In this document: piece by piece, positions 1-10,919 of the stretch
Layout: each line of letters opens with the position of its first letter
Position numbering within the stretch: the first letter of the stretch is position 1
From: Clusia tigrina
Taxonomy: Eukaryota; Arthropoda; Insecta; Diptera; Clusiidae
Direction: 5' to 3'
Assembly (NCBI GenBank): GCA_920105625.2
Contig: OV050030.1
Location: 410,021,034-410,085,033 of the forward strand
Length of the DNA stretch: 64,000 nucleotides
Notes under the pieces: generated by a model
What the model saw: the letters and a program-made list of their open reading frames with translations, nothing else
The model's database searches: none
Told to the model about the DNA's origin: nothing
Made by a program: the position numbers and the translations under genes

Positions 1-959
1 GTATAGCTACATATGAGAGAATACAAGCAACTCGGTCAGTTGACCATAACCTGGAACATGGATTGTGAGATTCAGCTATTGAAGAGGCAACCGAAGTCGG
101 AAGGTGGGTGAACCTGTTAACATAGCTCTGCTGGGGCATACTCAAAATGTTAATAGATGGATTTAAAATCCGCGGGAACCTGCGCAGTTTAACTTATGTG
201 CCACTGGATTGGAAAGAATGAATTTAGGAGGTTTTGGTTACGCAACACTAAAATACCAATGTAGTTTGAGGAACCAAGAGATAACAAGTACACGGTTTCA
301 AATTAAGTACCGATAAGTGGACCATGATGATTTTTTCGATGATTTAATAATCGAATGATCATCAGTGTTGAATCACTGTACCACAGGTAGCAACACCCAC
401 CCGTGTGATATATACACAGCACTCAAAATAGAAACTAGAGTCGTCCTAAGGGGAGCGTAGTTTCGATGAACTCAGGGACTCGAGGCACACTAAAGAGCGC
501 AGCAGTCCCAAAATGCATAATATGCAAGGCGGCTTATTGAAACCTCAGCAGTAATTCTGTTGGGCACCCTATTTGTCTCACAAATAACAATGTTAGTCTA
601 TACATTCGGTTGAAGTGCATGTGAGTGCCGTTATGAGTAAATGAGAAATGAGAGACAGAGCATTGAACATAAAGACAGTTCCGAACCCTTTTGCTGCAAG
701 GTACATGTGTGAATAGCGAGGTTCTAACAACAATGAACTTTTTATTAGAAATAACTCTTAAGCAATCATAATTGGGGAAATATGAAAGTGATCCGGCGAA
801 GGGTATTCTAAATATTTCCGTCCGAAACCAAAGGAAGGACTGGTTTCCCCATATCTAAGGCTAAAAATCAACAATGGCCAAAATCTGAAAAATAATTCTT
901 CCATTTAGTTCTAATATCGCAGATCGCATATTATGGGGGACTTAAAATATCTCGAAATT

Positions 960-962
<3 letters not shown>

Positions 963-1005
<43 letters not shown>
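963..1005. repeat. (TA)n microsatellite
   Basis: About 21 uninterrupted TA dinucleotides are visible. The matching place in the second E block (near 28890) has no such run, so the expansion happened after the duplication. Confidence 0.95.
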
Positions 1006-1007
<2 letters not shown>

Positions 1008-2089
1008 ATAATCTCTAAACTAAGTGTCGGTTCAAAGTTCAAACATAGCTTTTTGGTGAACCGATCAAGTGCAAATTTCAATGCTCCGTTGTTTGTGTTT
1101 TCAATTTTTTAATGCTTTGTTTTTTTATTCATATTTTAACAGTTGCTTTTTTAGATCAACAAGCAAATTCTAGAAGTGGCAACTTAACGACGAGAAGCAC
1201 GAATTGCATACCTCTTTACTGGAGACGTAAAACTTGTATTCCAGGGTCTTTCTATTAAAACCAGACTTTTCTAATTATCTCATTCTTCCAAAAGATCTGC
1301 TTCTCCACTTATAAAACAAACCAAATGTTTGCTTATTCAAAAGAACTTAGAAAACTGAACTAAAAGCACACCGAGACAAGAGGCTATTACGTCAATTATC
1401 GTTCAAGTGACGCACGAGCCCATGTACTGAACTTTTGAAAATACAGGCAAAAGAGGTAGTCACCCTACACACTCAATGAACACATGATAGTTTAAGACAA
1501 CTGAAAACAACTATTCGTGGCACGAGTTCGGTGAAAGCATGGTAAAATCGTGTTTACATGAAATTGATGTGGTCTGACAGATCGCCACATATTCAATAGG
1601 TCGTCTGCGTGCGATATCACTGCAATATGTCAATATGCAAAATGTTCCAAATCTGGTTTTTTCAATATTTAATATTAAATAACTTTGTTACAATTCAATT
1701 TGGATCTACATAAGATTACTATTCTGAATAATAACAGCATTGAAACATGCTCAACTACAGCAAATCAAAATATTTGTAATCCGAAACCGGATTTTTAAAA
1801 AGAATTGCAGTATTCTCTTTTGAAATTCCTTAAGATACTGATAAATTGAGCAAACGTAGTATAAATAGGAATCCTATTTGTGCCTTCTTCACTTTAAGGA
1901 AGTGTTGGATTCACTGGGAATCTTTTAACACTTAAATTCCAAGAATGCCTTTCCTTAACAGATATTCCGATAACTTTTGAAAACTATGAATAGTTTCTAG
2001 TTCTATTCCCATCCATCTACAAAAAAGCGCAAGAAATTCATATATCGCGAAGTGCTATTGTTGTTCAATAGTATCATTTTTGTTCGTTC

Positions 2090-2340
2090 AGCAAGCAGAT
2101 CATTATGTTGGGTATGCCATACAGAAGTCATCAAGAGGCAATCCTAGTCTGCCAGCACGTGTACCATGTAAGAATTGTCCTGTGAGTACAGATAATATTC
2201 TCGTGAAGGAGTTCCTGTTAAGTTTGAGAAGCTGACCAGTTAATCACGTTCTCTAAGTGCCCAATCCTAGATATTCATCACCCTCCCAGTATCTAAATTT
2301 CTCCCTATTTTCCGGCACTCATTGCGGGCCGACCTGCGGT
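2090..2340 (-). pseudogene. LINE C-terminal fragment (LOA/R1-like)
   Basis: The minus strand between about 2210 and 2100 reads in one frame as a segment with the pattern LSVLTG..., HGTRAGRLGLPL and a following DDFC. This is the region just after RNase H in LOA- and R1-type non-LTR retrotransposons (consensus TGHCxxGxHAxRLGL...CxxC). The frame is broken on both sides. Related relics on the same strand lie at 27120-27370 and 29990-30240. Confidence 0.6.
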
Positions 2341-2639
2341 TACCATATTATTGACCAAAACGCGGAAGTCAAGTAGTGAATGCATCGGCAGGGTGCCTGG
2401 CAGTGTGAATGATATGTCTTCAAAGTATTTCTAATATAGTTTCTTATATAATATAAAGTACGGTGTCAGTATGTAAGCGTGTATGTAGATCAATGCGTCG
2501 CATTACAATCCACTGCATGTATTGCTGACCGACGCACTTTACAAAGTATGCAACTATGCACTACCAATTATTGTAGCATTGGTCGACTTGAGTGTCTGTG
2601 GCTGGCGGTCGTGGAGATTGTGTTATACCACAACACGAC

Positions 2640-4200
2640 GTATAATTTACCGCTTCCGCGAATAATAAGGGTTGCTAGCTCAACCTCAATCAGAGAGAAG
2701 CCGCCGATGCAATCTTTGATGAACTTTGGTGTGTGGTTTCGATGTTGGTACTGCTCTTCTTGTTCTTTTTTTCTAGTTGTTCGAAATGTCGCAATGTATT
2801 ATGTTCACAAATGTGTATCCTCTTATTTTTCACTCTGATACTAAATGATCGGGCTTGACACAATATATGCAAAACTTTTGATTTTTGATTTCATAAAATC
2901 TGGTTTTTCGCGACATCTTCACACATTATTAGTGCATGGTTTTATTGCAATAAGGACACTAGCATTGAGGAATGTTGCTTTAATTTCCAAGAACCGCAGT
3001 GCTTGGAATCTTTTTTCGATAAACTGGAGGAGTTGGTTTAATTTTGGAAATTCACAAAGGTTAACCAAAGATTGGTCGAACAATGCATGCATTTATCAAG
3101 CCTTTTGATTAATATAGACAGCAGTGGATCCCATCCATCAATTTCGGTGTTCATTCCTTAAATGCCCAGGAGACTATAATTTGTATTGTCATAGAGTGTC
3201 CTAAGTCCTTCCCTTGAATCTTCCTGTACCATTGGAAGGTTAAAAAGTTCATTCATTAATTCAGTCAACTTGAGCCGGTTATTTGAATACCGAGCCTTAA
3301 TAATTTCCTAAGCCTTGCCTTAGATATTACTGGATACAGTCATATGTGAAATGATTTTTGATGATTCATCTCTCAATGTATTTTTCAGGTACCACACCTT
3401 TGTGCGTTCCCACTATTTCAGTCTTGGATCATTTGGGTATATCAGTCGTGAAATGCCTGCCATTCAGTTTGGAATTCCCTTTGCTTGCTTCTCGAAGTAC
3501 TTGATGCAGGTTGATAGTCAGTTGTTGCACATTATTTTCAAGTTCAAATGTGTGGTTTACATCATAGTCTTCCATATGGTTGCCCCAAATTCAGTTCAGA
3601 TAGCTTCGTGCAGCGCAAAATAAATTGCTCATTGACTGGAGATAAATCCCAACAACACCTTCGCATAATCTTTAGTTTGTAAAGTGCCGTGGTGATACGA
3701 TCCAACATTGCCTCATTTTGCTTCGTGGCGATTCCCTACGGATTGACCGGCTAAGTTTGCTAACAATTTTGCCTCAACTATATTGGATTTCAATGTGCTG
3801 CCTGATTCCTCAGTATCCTGATTGTGAATTGGCCTTAACACAGTTCCCAATATGGATAATGCGACCTGTTTCTGCAATGGACTAAGAATTTCCTGCAAGT
3901 TTAGAAAAGAGGTTTCCCGCACAGACTTGGTTCGGCTGAAGAAATCGTTGGTGAAGTAAGGATGTTCCTGGCGATTAGCTAGTTGGACTTCGACTCTCAC
4001 GGTTTACGTATTTTCTTTGAATTTTTGCCCACAATTCATTGAGTATATCAATGCAGTCTTTGACATAAACAAGCTTCCTCTTGCACGCCTTACTCGATTT
4101 TTTGAAGTTCTCGAATTGATATTCCACTTCCTTGCCAATGTTTGACTGGTTTGTCGGTTAGTACTGCAATATTCATCTTGGATGACTATTGATTAGTCAC
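2640..4200 (-). pseudogene. BEL/Pao gag relic, copy 1
   Basis: The minus strand holds decayed pieces of a BEL-type Gag. An N-terminal helical part runs at about 4150-3720 and includes an open piece at 3713-4000 with HPYFTNDFF. Next come gag-like fragments near 3350-3600. A segment around 3190-3120 resembles the BEL motif ...GWDPL. A cysteine-histidine piece lies near 2800. The order agrees with BEL Gag (DUF1759 then zinc knuckle). Several stops and frameshifts interrupt it. A second, better preserved copy is at 11950-13440. The assignment is by motif pattern only. Confidence 0.5.
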
Positions 4201-5560
4201 TAAGAAAATAAATGCATATTCAAAGAGCTATGTTACGGCCTAGGTGACGCGACTGATATCACAATAGAGTCTTACCACTGGTTGTGAATGTAGTGATCAT
4301 AATTACAAATTGTCCAATATTTGTATAAAGTTTATTACTAGTACAAATAATTATTTAAGCCGGCAATTTTCCTGCTTCAGCACTAAATTGTGCGAATGCC
4401 TTTGTTCTCTCTGTGGTTAGCGGATGAAGTAAATGTAATTCAATATGTAAATTTAACCATAATTTATAAAGTACTTCGGTATTTATTGCGTGAGACATTG
4501 TGTAATAGAATTCCCAGCTCTGTTGTCATAAGAAAATCAAATTGAAGGAATTTTCTTAAATAAGTTAATTATATTTTCTCAGAACATAAGTGGGAAGGTG
4601 ACTGAATTGACTGTATGGTTTGCAGTTCATGTTCTTCACGAACAGGATCTTTCCACCAAATTCGGATGGCGATATGTCAGAACTATATGCTAAAAAATTC
4701 AATAAAGAAAATCTCAAAGCTGTTCGGTGCAAACACTTCAGACACACTGTATCATTAAGAGCGTGATGGCAATTCTAGGTCACTATATTTATTCCAGCGC
4801 AATATATTATCCTACTCCAGATGCAACAGTGTCCACATCAACAGCACATTTTCCGAAGCAAACACCGCACCCAATACGACAAACACAGCATTTCAAACTC
4901 CGGTGGATAAATTAAGCGCACTTTAACCTAAGTTACCTATCGAAGGATTCATTATGCAATCAGCTACACCACGCGTTTCCATTCCACGGTGTTCAGCATC
5001 ATTTGAATCTCATAGAAAACAAAAATATAAGCAAGACCTACAACCCATCTAATGCATAGACAACAAAGACAACAATTCTCCACCGATCCAGAAAATAGTT
5101 GATCAGAGAACCGCTCAACGTGCAGGAGAATCTTCCCGACTTATTAAAATAATCATAAGAATATTTCCATATTGGTACACTGAACTTCAAATATGCAGTC
5201 AACTGCAACAGCAGTAATTCTTCGCACATTCACCTGCAGTTCTGAATGTTTGCAGTTTTCTATTTACATATTTGCATACTTACAGATTTGTACAAACGTC
5301 ATATTTGAAGACCAACTTAAGTATATTTGAATATTTGAACTGTCAATACATTTATTTTATTTATTTTTCAAAAATATAATTCTGTTTCAAGAAACAGACA
5401 AAATCAACTTAACGTTCATTTGGGGTGTATTTCTGTCTTCGAGATATACGATTTCAAATACTTGGTTATGCACCAAAAGTTGATCATGCATCTTAAGAAT
5501 TAGTTAGTATAAGAGCTCTATAACATCCTAAGAAACTATTGTTAGTCTACGAAGTGAAGG
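4200..5560. other. Conserved spacer of block A, copy 1; unrecognised coding-like relic
   Basis: This segment recurs at 13680-14900 and 33783-34880. Within it, an open stretch near 4727-4915 and a frame near 4960-5220 are partly kept between copies (the third copy is open for 87 codons at 34266-34529). In this first copy the second frame contains a stop. I recognise no domain. The sequence looks like the decayed 3' part of a coding region that was swept into the duplication. Confidence 0.45.
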
Positions 5561-6273
5561 CTAGTGCCGTGTTCCGTAAATGAGAACAGAGAGATACTCG
5601 TTATTAATGGGAAGGCACTTGCAATGCTCAAGAGGGTGGAAGTTCCAAATTCTAGTGGTCCAATGTAGCTGTGTCAATTACGAGGCGTTGAAGTGAAGCA
5701 GCAATGAAGTGTTTATTATAATGACTACTTAAGCACTCGTAACGGAGAAAGGTAAAATTATTTTTTAGCAATTGTATTTAATTACTAGACTCAAGCAACG
5801 ATTAGTTTCCCTATACCTTATCCTGAAACTCAATAAGGGCAATTTTCTGGCATGTAGTCCTTGTGATTTTATTCTAATTCCACAATTTGCAGTTTAATGG
5901 GATCACTTAAAATTTGTAGAAACTTTCTACATTCTCTAAACTAAGAGTGGGTTTAAATTTGAACAATGATCACTAGAGAACAGATCAAGTTCAAATTTAA
6001 AGTTTCTCATGTTTCTGTTTTCAATTTCTGTATTGCTTTACTTTTTTTTTAATTTAACAGTTGATCTTTTAAATTAACAAAAAACAACTCGAAATGATAA
6101 ATGAACGACTTGACGACCGAATTTGATAACTGGGTAGGAGAGAGATATAAACTGTATTCCAACGCCACTAAACAGAGCTTTTTAACTATCTCATTTCTCC
6201 GAAAGATCAAACAAAATGTTAAAATTGTTCAAATTATTCGAAAATTTGTTAACTTAACGTCAGAAAAAAATAG
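5560..6273 (+). other. Upstream flank of cysteine-peptide gene 1
   Basis: This 5' flank is conserved in at least seven places in the window (560-1330, 5490-6240, 9560-10110, 14830-15540, 21700-22290, 28740-29200, 34790-35520), although only three retain a gene downstream. A phrase close to CACTTAAGCACTCGTAA and a TTTTTATATTTTAACAG-like tract mark each copy. No open reading frame is evident. It may carry promoter elements, but only the TATA box below can be pointed to. Confidence 0.5.
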
Positions 6274-6306
6274 TATAAAAGCCCGCATTCGAATGATAGT
6301 AATCAG
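6274..6306 (+). promoter_or_regulatory. TATA box and initiator of gene 1
   Basis: TATAAAAG at 6274-6281 is followed about 27 bases later by AATCAGAC, an initiator-like sequence, and the start codon lies at 6364. The matching positions in the other two copies read TTTAAAAG (15594) and ATTAAAAG (35564), so only this copy has a consensus TATA box. Confidence 0.6.
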
Positions 6307-6363
6307 ACGAAAAAGTGTTGTTAAGCTGTGCCGACCTTTTAAAGAACAGGGAAATAGCTGAAA

Positions 6364-6704
6364 ATGAAGTTCTTCGCTTTAACTTTGATCGGTGAGTGAG
6401 AATCTGTATCCTTGAATGTAAATCCTTTACGCTTATCACACGTAATTCGACGAACAAAATTTAAATCGATCTTTCTGCAAATTCCTTAGTGCTGATGGTG
6501 TACGTAGTCGGGATACACCCTGATTGTGAAATTGAGAGAAATTGTGATGAATTGGAAGAGAGCCGCATATGCGTTAAAACAAGTAGTTGTTATGAAGATT
6601 TACGTAACGAGTGCATGTATAAATACTTTCTAGAATGTACCAAAGTGCCTTGTAAGTGCGAACAACAAAATATTCACCCAAAAACGATTTTATTACTTTC
6701 TTAG
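6364..6704 (+). CDS. Small secreted cysteine-rich peptide, copy 1
   Basis: Exon 1 (6364-6391) encodes MKFFALTLI plus one base and ends at the donor GTGAGT. The intron ends at TTCCTTAG and exon 2 starts at 6490. Together they give a hydrophobic signal peptide of about 18 residues and a mature peptide with cysteine spacing C-x5-C-x8-C-x5-C-x7-C-x7-C, followed by C-x4-C-x1-C if exon 2 reads through to the stop at 6704 (about 80 residues). A strong second donor, GTAAGTG, begins at 6652 in matching phase, so exon 2 may end at 6651. It would then join a 53-base-downstream acceptor or the last exon at 7300. Paralogues are at 15682 and 35654. The intron in the signal-peptide region and the fast mature domain are typical of fly seminal-fluid, immune or venom-type peptides, but I cannot name a family. 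Confidence 0.7.
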
Positions 6705-6790
6705 TGATTATTAAAAGTCAAGTATATTTTGGTTGGTAACATCAATCGTGTTATATCGAATTGCAACAGATGAATCCATTTCGTGGTTGA

Positions 6791-6830
6791 GACTTCATCC
6801 TGTCCTCAGTTCAGAGGATAGGATGAAGTC
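6791..6830 (+). other. 17-bp hairpin downstream of exon 2, copy 1
   Basis: GACTTCATCCTGTCCTC (6791-6807) can pair with GAGGATAGGATGAAGTC (6814-6830) around the loop AGTTCA, with one G-U wobble. It lies between exon 2 and the decayed second cysteine exon, so inside the long intron of the skipping gene model. It is kept in copy 2 and weakened in copy 3. Confidence 0.75.
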
Positions 6831-6989
6831 ACATCCCCTTTAATAATTTTTGGTTCCTTCGTTCCGTCAACTGACCTATGTTTTTCGTTTAGTTCATCAG
6901 TCCATTTGTGAGTCATTCGTACACAGTGTTCGAGATTCCCGCCGCTATTTAGAGTCAGCAGGAAGCCATCCTCACACCTTGCCACAAAA

Positions 6990-7182
6990 ATGTTTCCTAG
7001 TACATGCAGTGTCGTTAATATTGCAACTAGCCAGATGTGTAAGGACTTCATCTGTGACTATGATGAATGTTCGGAGTAAGTGAGCCGCGTATGCGCTTTG
7101 AATGGCGAGTGTTACTTCAAGATCAATACACGCAAGGTGGATTTGTACATCATTTGCGACAAAGTGCCTCGTAATTGGCAAG
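6990..7182 (+). pseudogene. Decayed second cysteine-domain exon, copy 1
   Basis: The frame starting at 6990 encodes several cysteines, meets TAA at 7077, and continues in the same frame to the donor at 7183 (AAG|GTATTCG). The part after the stop aligns with exon 2 of the intact gene (SRVCALNGECYF beside SRICVKTSSCYE, and CDKVP beside CTKVP), so it is a tandem duplicate of that exon. The same stop occurs in all three copies (7077, 16392, 36370), so it was lost before the block duplications. Its 3' end is in phase 1, like exon 2. The opposite strand carries an open frame described under findings. Confidence 0.6.
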
Positions 7183-7299
7183 GTATTCGAAATATTAACC
7201 AAACGCGAAATGGTTCTTTTCTGCAGTGCCACATTATTTCCTATAAACATACGAAGCGAAGTTTTATATCCTTCTCAAAATTTGAATTTTTATTTGCAG

Positions 7300-7400
7300 T
7301 TAAACTCGCAAGTCCCTACAAAAAGCCATGTTCCGAGTTACGAGTAAAACCGATATGCACAGGGAATGAGGAGAAGTATCCGGAAGTATCCAAGGAATGA
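7300..7400 (+). CDS. Probable last exon of cysteine-peptide gene 1
   Basis: A clean acceptor (TTTTTATTTGCAG, ending 7299) opens a phase-1 exon that encodes ASPYKKPCSELRVKPIC and a further 13 residues before TGA at 7398-7400. Exon 2 ending at 6651 is also phase 1, so the two join in frame, skipping the broken exon at 6990-7182, and bring the mature peptide to eight cysteines. The equivalent exons at 16615 and 36592 are also in frame and keep both cysteines although most other residues differ. The PxC pattern recalls a Kazal-type inhibitor only weakly. Confidence 0.5.
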
Positions 7401-7430
7401 CTGTCTTAATTTAGTTTACTATAAATTTCA

Positions 7431-7436
7431 AATAAA
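7431..7436 (+). other. Polyadenylation signal AATAAA
   Basis: AATAAA lies about 30 bases after the stop of the last exon. It is kept at 16746 and 36720 and in the decayed D copies (near 10850 and 23490). No comparably good signal follows the earlier stop at 6704, which favours transcription through the last exon. Confidence 0.55.
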
Positions 7437-7899
7437 CTTTGCAGAACAGCAGCCAAATAAGAATTGATTACTTGTTACAATCAGGATACATTTTTCACCC
7501 ATTCCACCTCTCATAAAATCTAATCACCTCTAACAAACTTACTAATAATGCCCCCTCAAAAAAACGGTGATTCCCGAGCTGCTTTTGTACATTTGCTTTT
7601 GTTTAATTATAATTTTAATTGTAATTAGATTACTAATAAATAAATAAATAAATAAAACTTATTTAAAATTTCCGAGCAATAAAATCTTTCTCCAAACCAA
7701 CCAATTAGACGAGCTCACTATGTCACAGCAATTATAATGAGACAAGATATCAAAAGCCATGATCTAGATTAGGTCACAAAATACTGTGTACAAGTGACAA
7801 CCATTCAAATTAAGGAAACATAAGGACATCTGCATTATACTGCCCAGCAATGCTTACACTTAGTACGGTAGAACACACTGAATATATTAAACAGTTAGG
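7437..7899. other. Spacer after gene 1
   Basis: The first 130 bases match the downstream flanks of copies 2 and 3 (16750-16890, 36730-36880). The similarity breaks at about 7600, where a TTTGCTTT tract is followed by unrelated AT-rich sequence with (AAAT)n-like runs around 7640. No gene is seen. Confidence 0.6.
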
Positions 7900-9130
7900 A
7901 CCCTGCTTTATCGCAGTTTTACGCCAAGAATATGGACTGGATTTCAAGATGAACAAAAAGGAAGAATACTTTTGGAAACCCTGATCAAGTGCAACTGAAA
8001 CTTTCTAACCAGCGGAGTAGTTACTTATTGGCCTACTGACAGCCGAATGTACCAGATCTAATACACCATTGAATAAACAAGAATATAAACATAAATCACT
8101 TAACAATAATATCTTGCCTTTCCGCAGACCACTAACTATAATCATATCACTGAATTTCTCAAAAGCATAAAACTGCAAAGCAATATGCCACACGTAATTA
8201 ACCACAAAATCGACTCGGATGTATGCCAAGATTATGGACGAAAACATTAAACTTAGGATTCCACTAAAATCCTATCAAGACTATCAAGACAGTGCAAGAA
8301 GTCATATCAACGACCTCCTTTATTCCGGAGCATTAAAATCAACACATGACTCGAAACAATCAAAAAACACTTTTATATTCACAATGAAAATTATACGGTA
8401 AAAGGTCAAAGAAAAACGCAAACTAGATCTTCAGATAAGACAAAGCTAATTATAGCGAATCGACAAAAGAACTAAAAACTATCCTCAAAGAATACAATAA
8501 CAGTATTCAAGCAAATATTTGGCAAACCTCACACCAACGCAATCAACCGAATTTTCACTGTGAAAACTAAACAAAAGGACTAGAAACGTAACTACCTATC
8601 AACCACCTCTCATAAACACTGAGGTAAAGTGGTATAGAACATGCATGGACATAGCAAGGACAATAACTGACCACTTCACAACAATATTCAACAATGTAAT
8701 CAATGGACAGAAGTCTCAATCTCACAAAATAATACAACTACAAACATGACAATTAAAACAATAACCATCAAAGTAATAATGCTTCCTCTGAAATATATAC
8801 TAAATCAAAGTAAATCTGCTGATATAATACGATCACTGGAAAATTCTCAAAATATTTACCTGACAGTATATCTTAGGAGCATCTTAACCGCTGCAGAACA
8901 AAATTACTATTCTATTATCTGGAAGGCTTCTAAAATAATCACCATTGCCATTCCTAAGCCTGGAAAAAATCGAACGAAGACTACAGCGTACTGGCCGAGA
9001 AGTCTATTACCCAATATATCAAAAATATTCGAGAAGCTGCTACTTGACCTTATTGACAAAGCGATAAAGCATCAACATCTATTAACGTTTTTCAATAAAT
9101 ACAAAGTAAATTTCTTCGAACCACAGTAAA
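7900..9130 (+). pseudogene. I/jockey-type LINE relic (endonuclease and reverse transcriptase start)
   Basis: Around 7930-8060 a decayed frame reads like the end of the APE-type endonuclease of I- and jockey-clade LINEs (KGRILLETLIKCNLKLL, then TYWPTD). Around 8900-9060 a frame contains WKASKIITIAIPKPGKNRTK and SLLPNISKIFEKLLL, the first reverse-transcriptase motifs. Stops and frameshifts separate the pieces, and the YADD motif and everything after it are missing. A shorter copy of the second part is at 17620-18245. Confidence 0.7.
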
Positions 9131-10129
9131 TGCAGTCTGTTACACAACCAATGACGACCTACAACTTGATCTTAACCTCCCTACCGTAAAATACGAAATA
9201 AAAATAAGCAGATAACATGAAATCGCGCAGTGTTATCACACAAATTATCAAATAGAAGGAATATGAGAGCAAGAAAATTAGTGATCATTTTATTCCGCAA
9301 AACACTTTCAAAGATTGTCGAGTCTGATTAATGTGTTTTGTCAAGGAACTCAGAAGAGAAGCAGCTGATAATGCAGAATATAGAAGATTTTTGCAAGCGT
9401 TAAGCAGAAGTGAACAGAATAAAAACAAAATGTACGTTAAGGGAAATAAAGAGATGATTGGTAGAATATACGAAATTATTTATGTTGGGGTCACAGCAGA
9501 TTTGTGGGTTTTGCCTGACGCATATTGCAACCTCAATAGTAATTTTGTTGGCCACCATAATTGTCATAAAATAACAATGTTAGTCTCTACATGCCACCGA
9601 TGTGCAGGTTAGTTGGATTGTTCCCCCAATAAAAAGACAGTTCCAAATGAAATCGGTCAAAGCTACCTGCATCAATAGCGAGGTGCTAACAGTAATGAAC
9701 TGTCTCTTAGACATTACTCTTAAGCACTCGTAATTGAAGAAATTGAAAGTGATCCGGCGAAGAGTATTCTTTATATTTCCACCCGGAACCCAAGGAAGCC
9801 TAAAAATGGAAGAAGTCTGCAAAATAATTCTTCAATTTGTTCTAATATCGCACATCGCATATTACGGGCGACTTAGAATTTTACGAAATTTTACATAATA
9901 TCTAAAATAAAAGTCGGCTTAAAGTTCGAAAACAGTTCTTTGGCGAACTGAACAAGTGCAAATTTCAATGTTCCCTTGTTTGTGTTTTCAATTTTTTTAT
10001 TGCTTTGTTTATTTATTCATATTTTAACAGTGCTTTTTTAGATCAACAAGCAAATGACTCGAAGTGGCAACTTAACGACGAGAAGCTCGAATTGCAGAAG
10101 TAGAGTACTGTATATTCAGAACAATTGTT

Positions 10130-10860
10130 CAAATTAGACGAAGTGCGAAGAAAAACCTATCCAATTAAAAAAACATTCTTAATTTCTATGAAAATACGAG
10201 TAAATGTCAATTGTACCCCGGATGGTAATATCAATCGGGATATGTGGGGATTACAACGGATGAATTCGTTTCGAGGTTGTCTTTTTATCATCTCGTTAGT
10301 TCAGAAACATCCGAAATGAATAAAACTTGAATAAATTTGGATGATCCTTTTTCGTCAACTGATCTGAATTATTTTCGTTTATTACGACAGTCCATTTATC
10401 AATTCATTATTACAGAGTTTTCGATAAACGCCGAACTCTAGAAAGATAGCAAGAATCCTTTCCGCAATTCACTTCTCTGAATAATCTGGTTACCAAAACC
10501 TCTCCTAGTTTATGCAGTGGCGCCTCTAGTTGTGTGCTGTCTCCATCTATGAGTATGATGTATGTTCGTAGGAAGTGCGTCCGTTTCAATGGCGAGTGTT
10601 ATTTCAAAGTCAATAGATGCTAGGGGTCTGTACATACATTTGCAACAAAATCGCAGCGATTCATTGCTCGAGTGCGGCTTTATTTCATATAAATATATAA
10701 AATGCATATATCTCTACTAAATCATTTTATTTGTATCTATAGTTGAATTTTTTTGGCATCGGACAATATAAAACCTATAACAGATGTGCAGGGAGAAACC
10801 GCGCAAATTGAAGAAACTATCTTAATTCAGTTTACTGTAAAGTTCAAAATAAAGTTTTTG
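10130..10860 (+). pseudogene. Decayed cysteine-peptide locus in block D, copy 1
   Basis: The sequence aligns at low identity with 6720-7440. Landmarks are the GTAATATCAATCG segment, the TTCGTCAACTGA segment, the second cysteine exon (GTTTCAATGGCGAGTGTTA) and an AATAAA near 10850. Exons 1 and 2 of the intact gene are deleted, and the remaining exon frames have stops. It is an older, dead member of the family. Confidence 0.6.
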
Positions 10861-10919
10861 AAACTGCGACCAAATGAAAATTGTTTTGTTGTTTCAATCA
10901 GGATAATTTGTGGTTCTTG

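Larger units (their letters stand above)
200..2455. repeat. Duplicated block E, copy 1
   Basis: This stretch matches 28385-30260 over most of its length. Shared landmarks are the TTTAGGAGGTTTTGGTTACGC segment near 225 and 28435 and the segment starting GTCAATATGCAAAATGTTCC near 1630 and 29470. Positions 560-1330 also resemble the upstream flanks of the cysteine-peptide genes at 5490-6240, 14830-15540 and 34790-35520, so E seems to be a gene-less remnant of the same unit. No open coding region is convincing here. Bases 1-200 are unassigned. Confidence 0.75.

Noticed and set aside
2479..2838. Cysteine-containing plus-strand open frame of 119 codons
   Set aside because: It starts at a GTG and most of it runs antisense through the BEL gag relic. 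It is not kept in block A copy 2.
7300..7400. Kazal-type protease inhibitor domain
   Set aside because: Only a C-x6-7-P-x-C pattern agrees. The remaining cysteines of a Kazal domain are absent.
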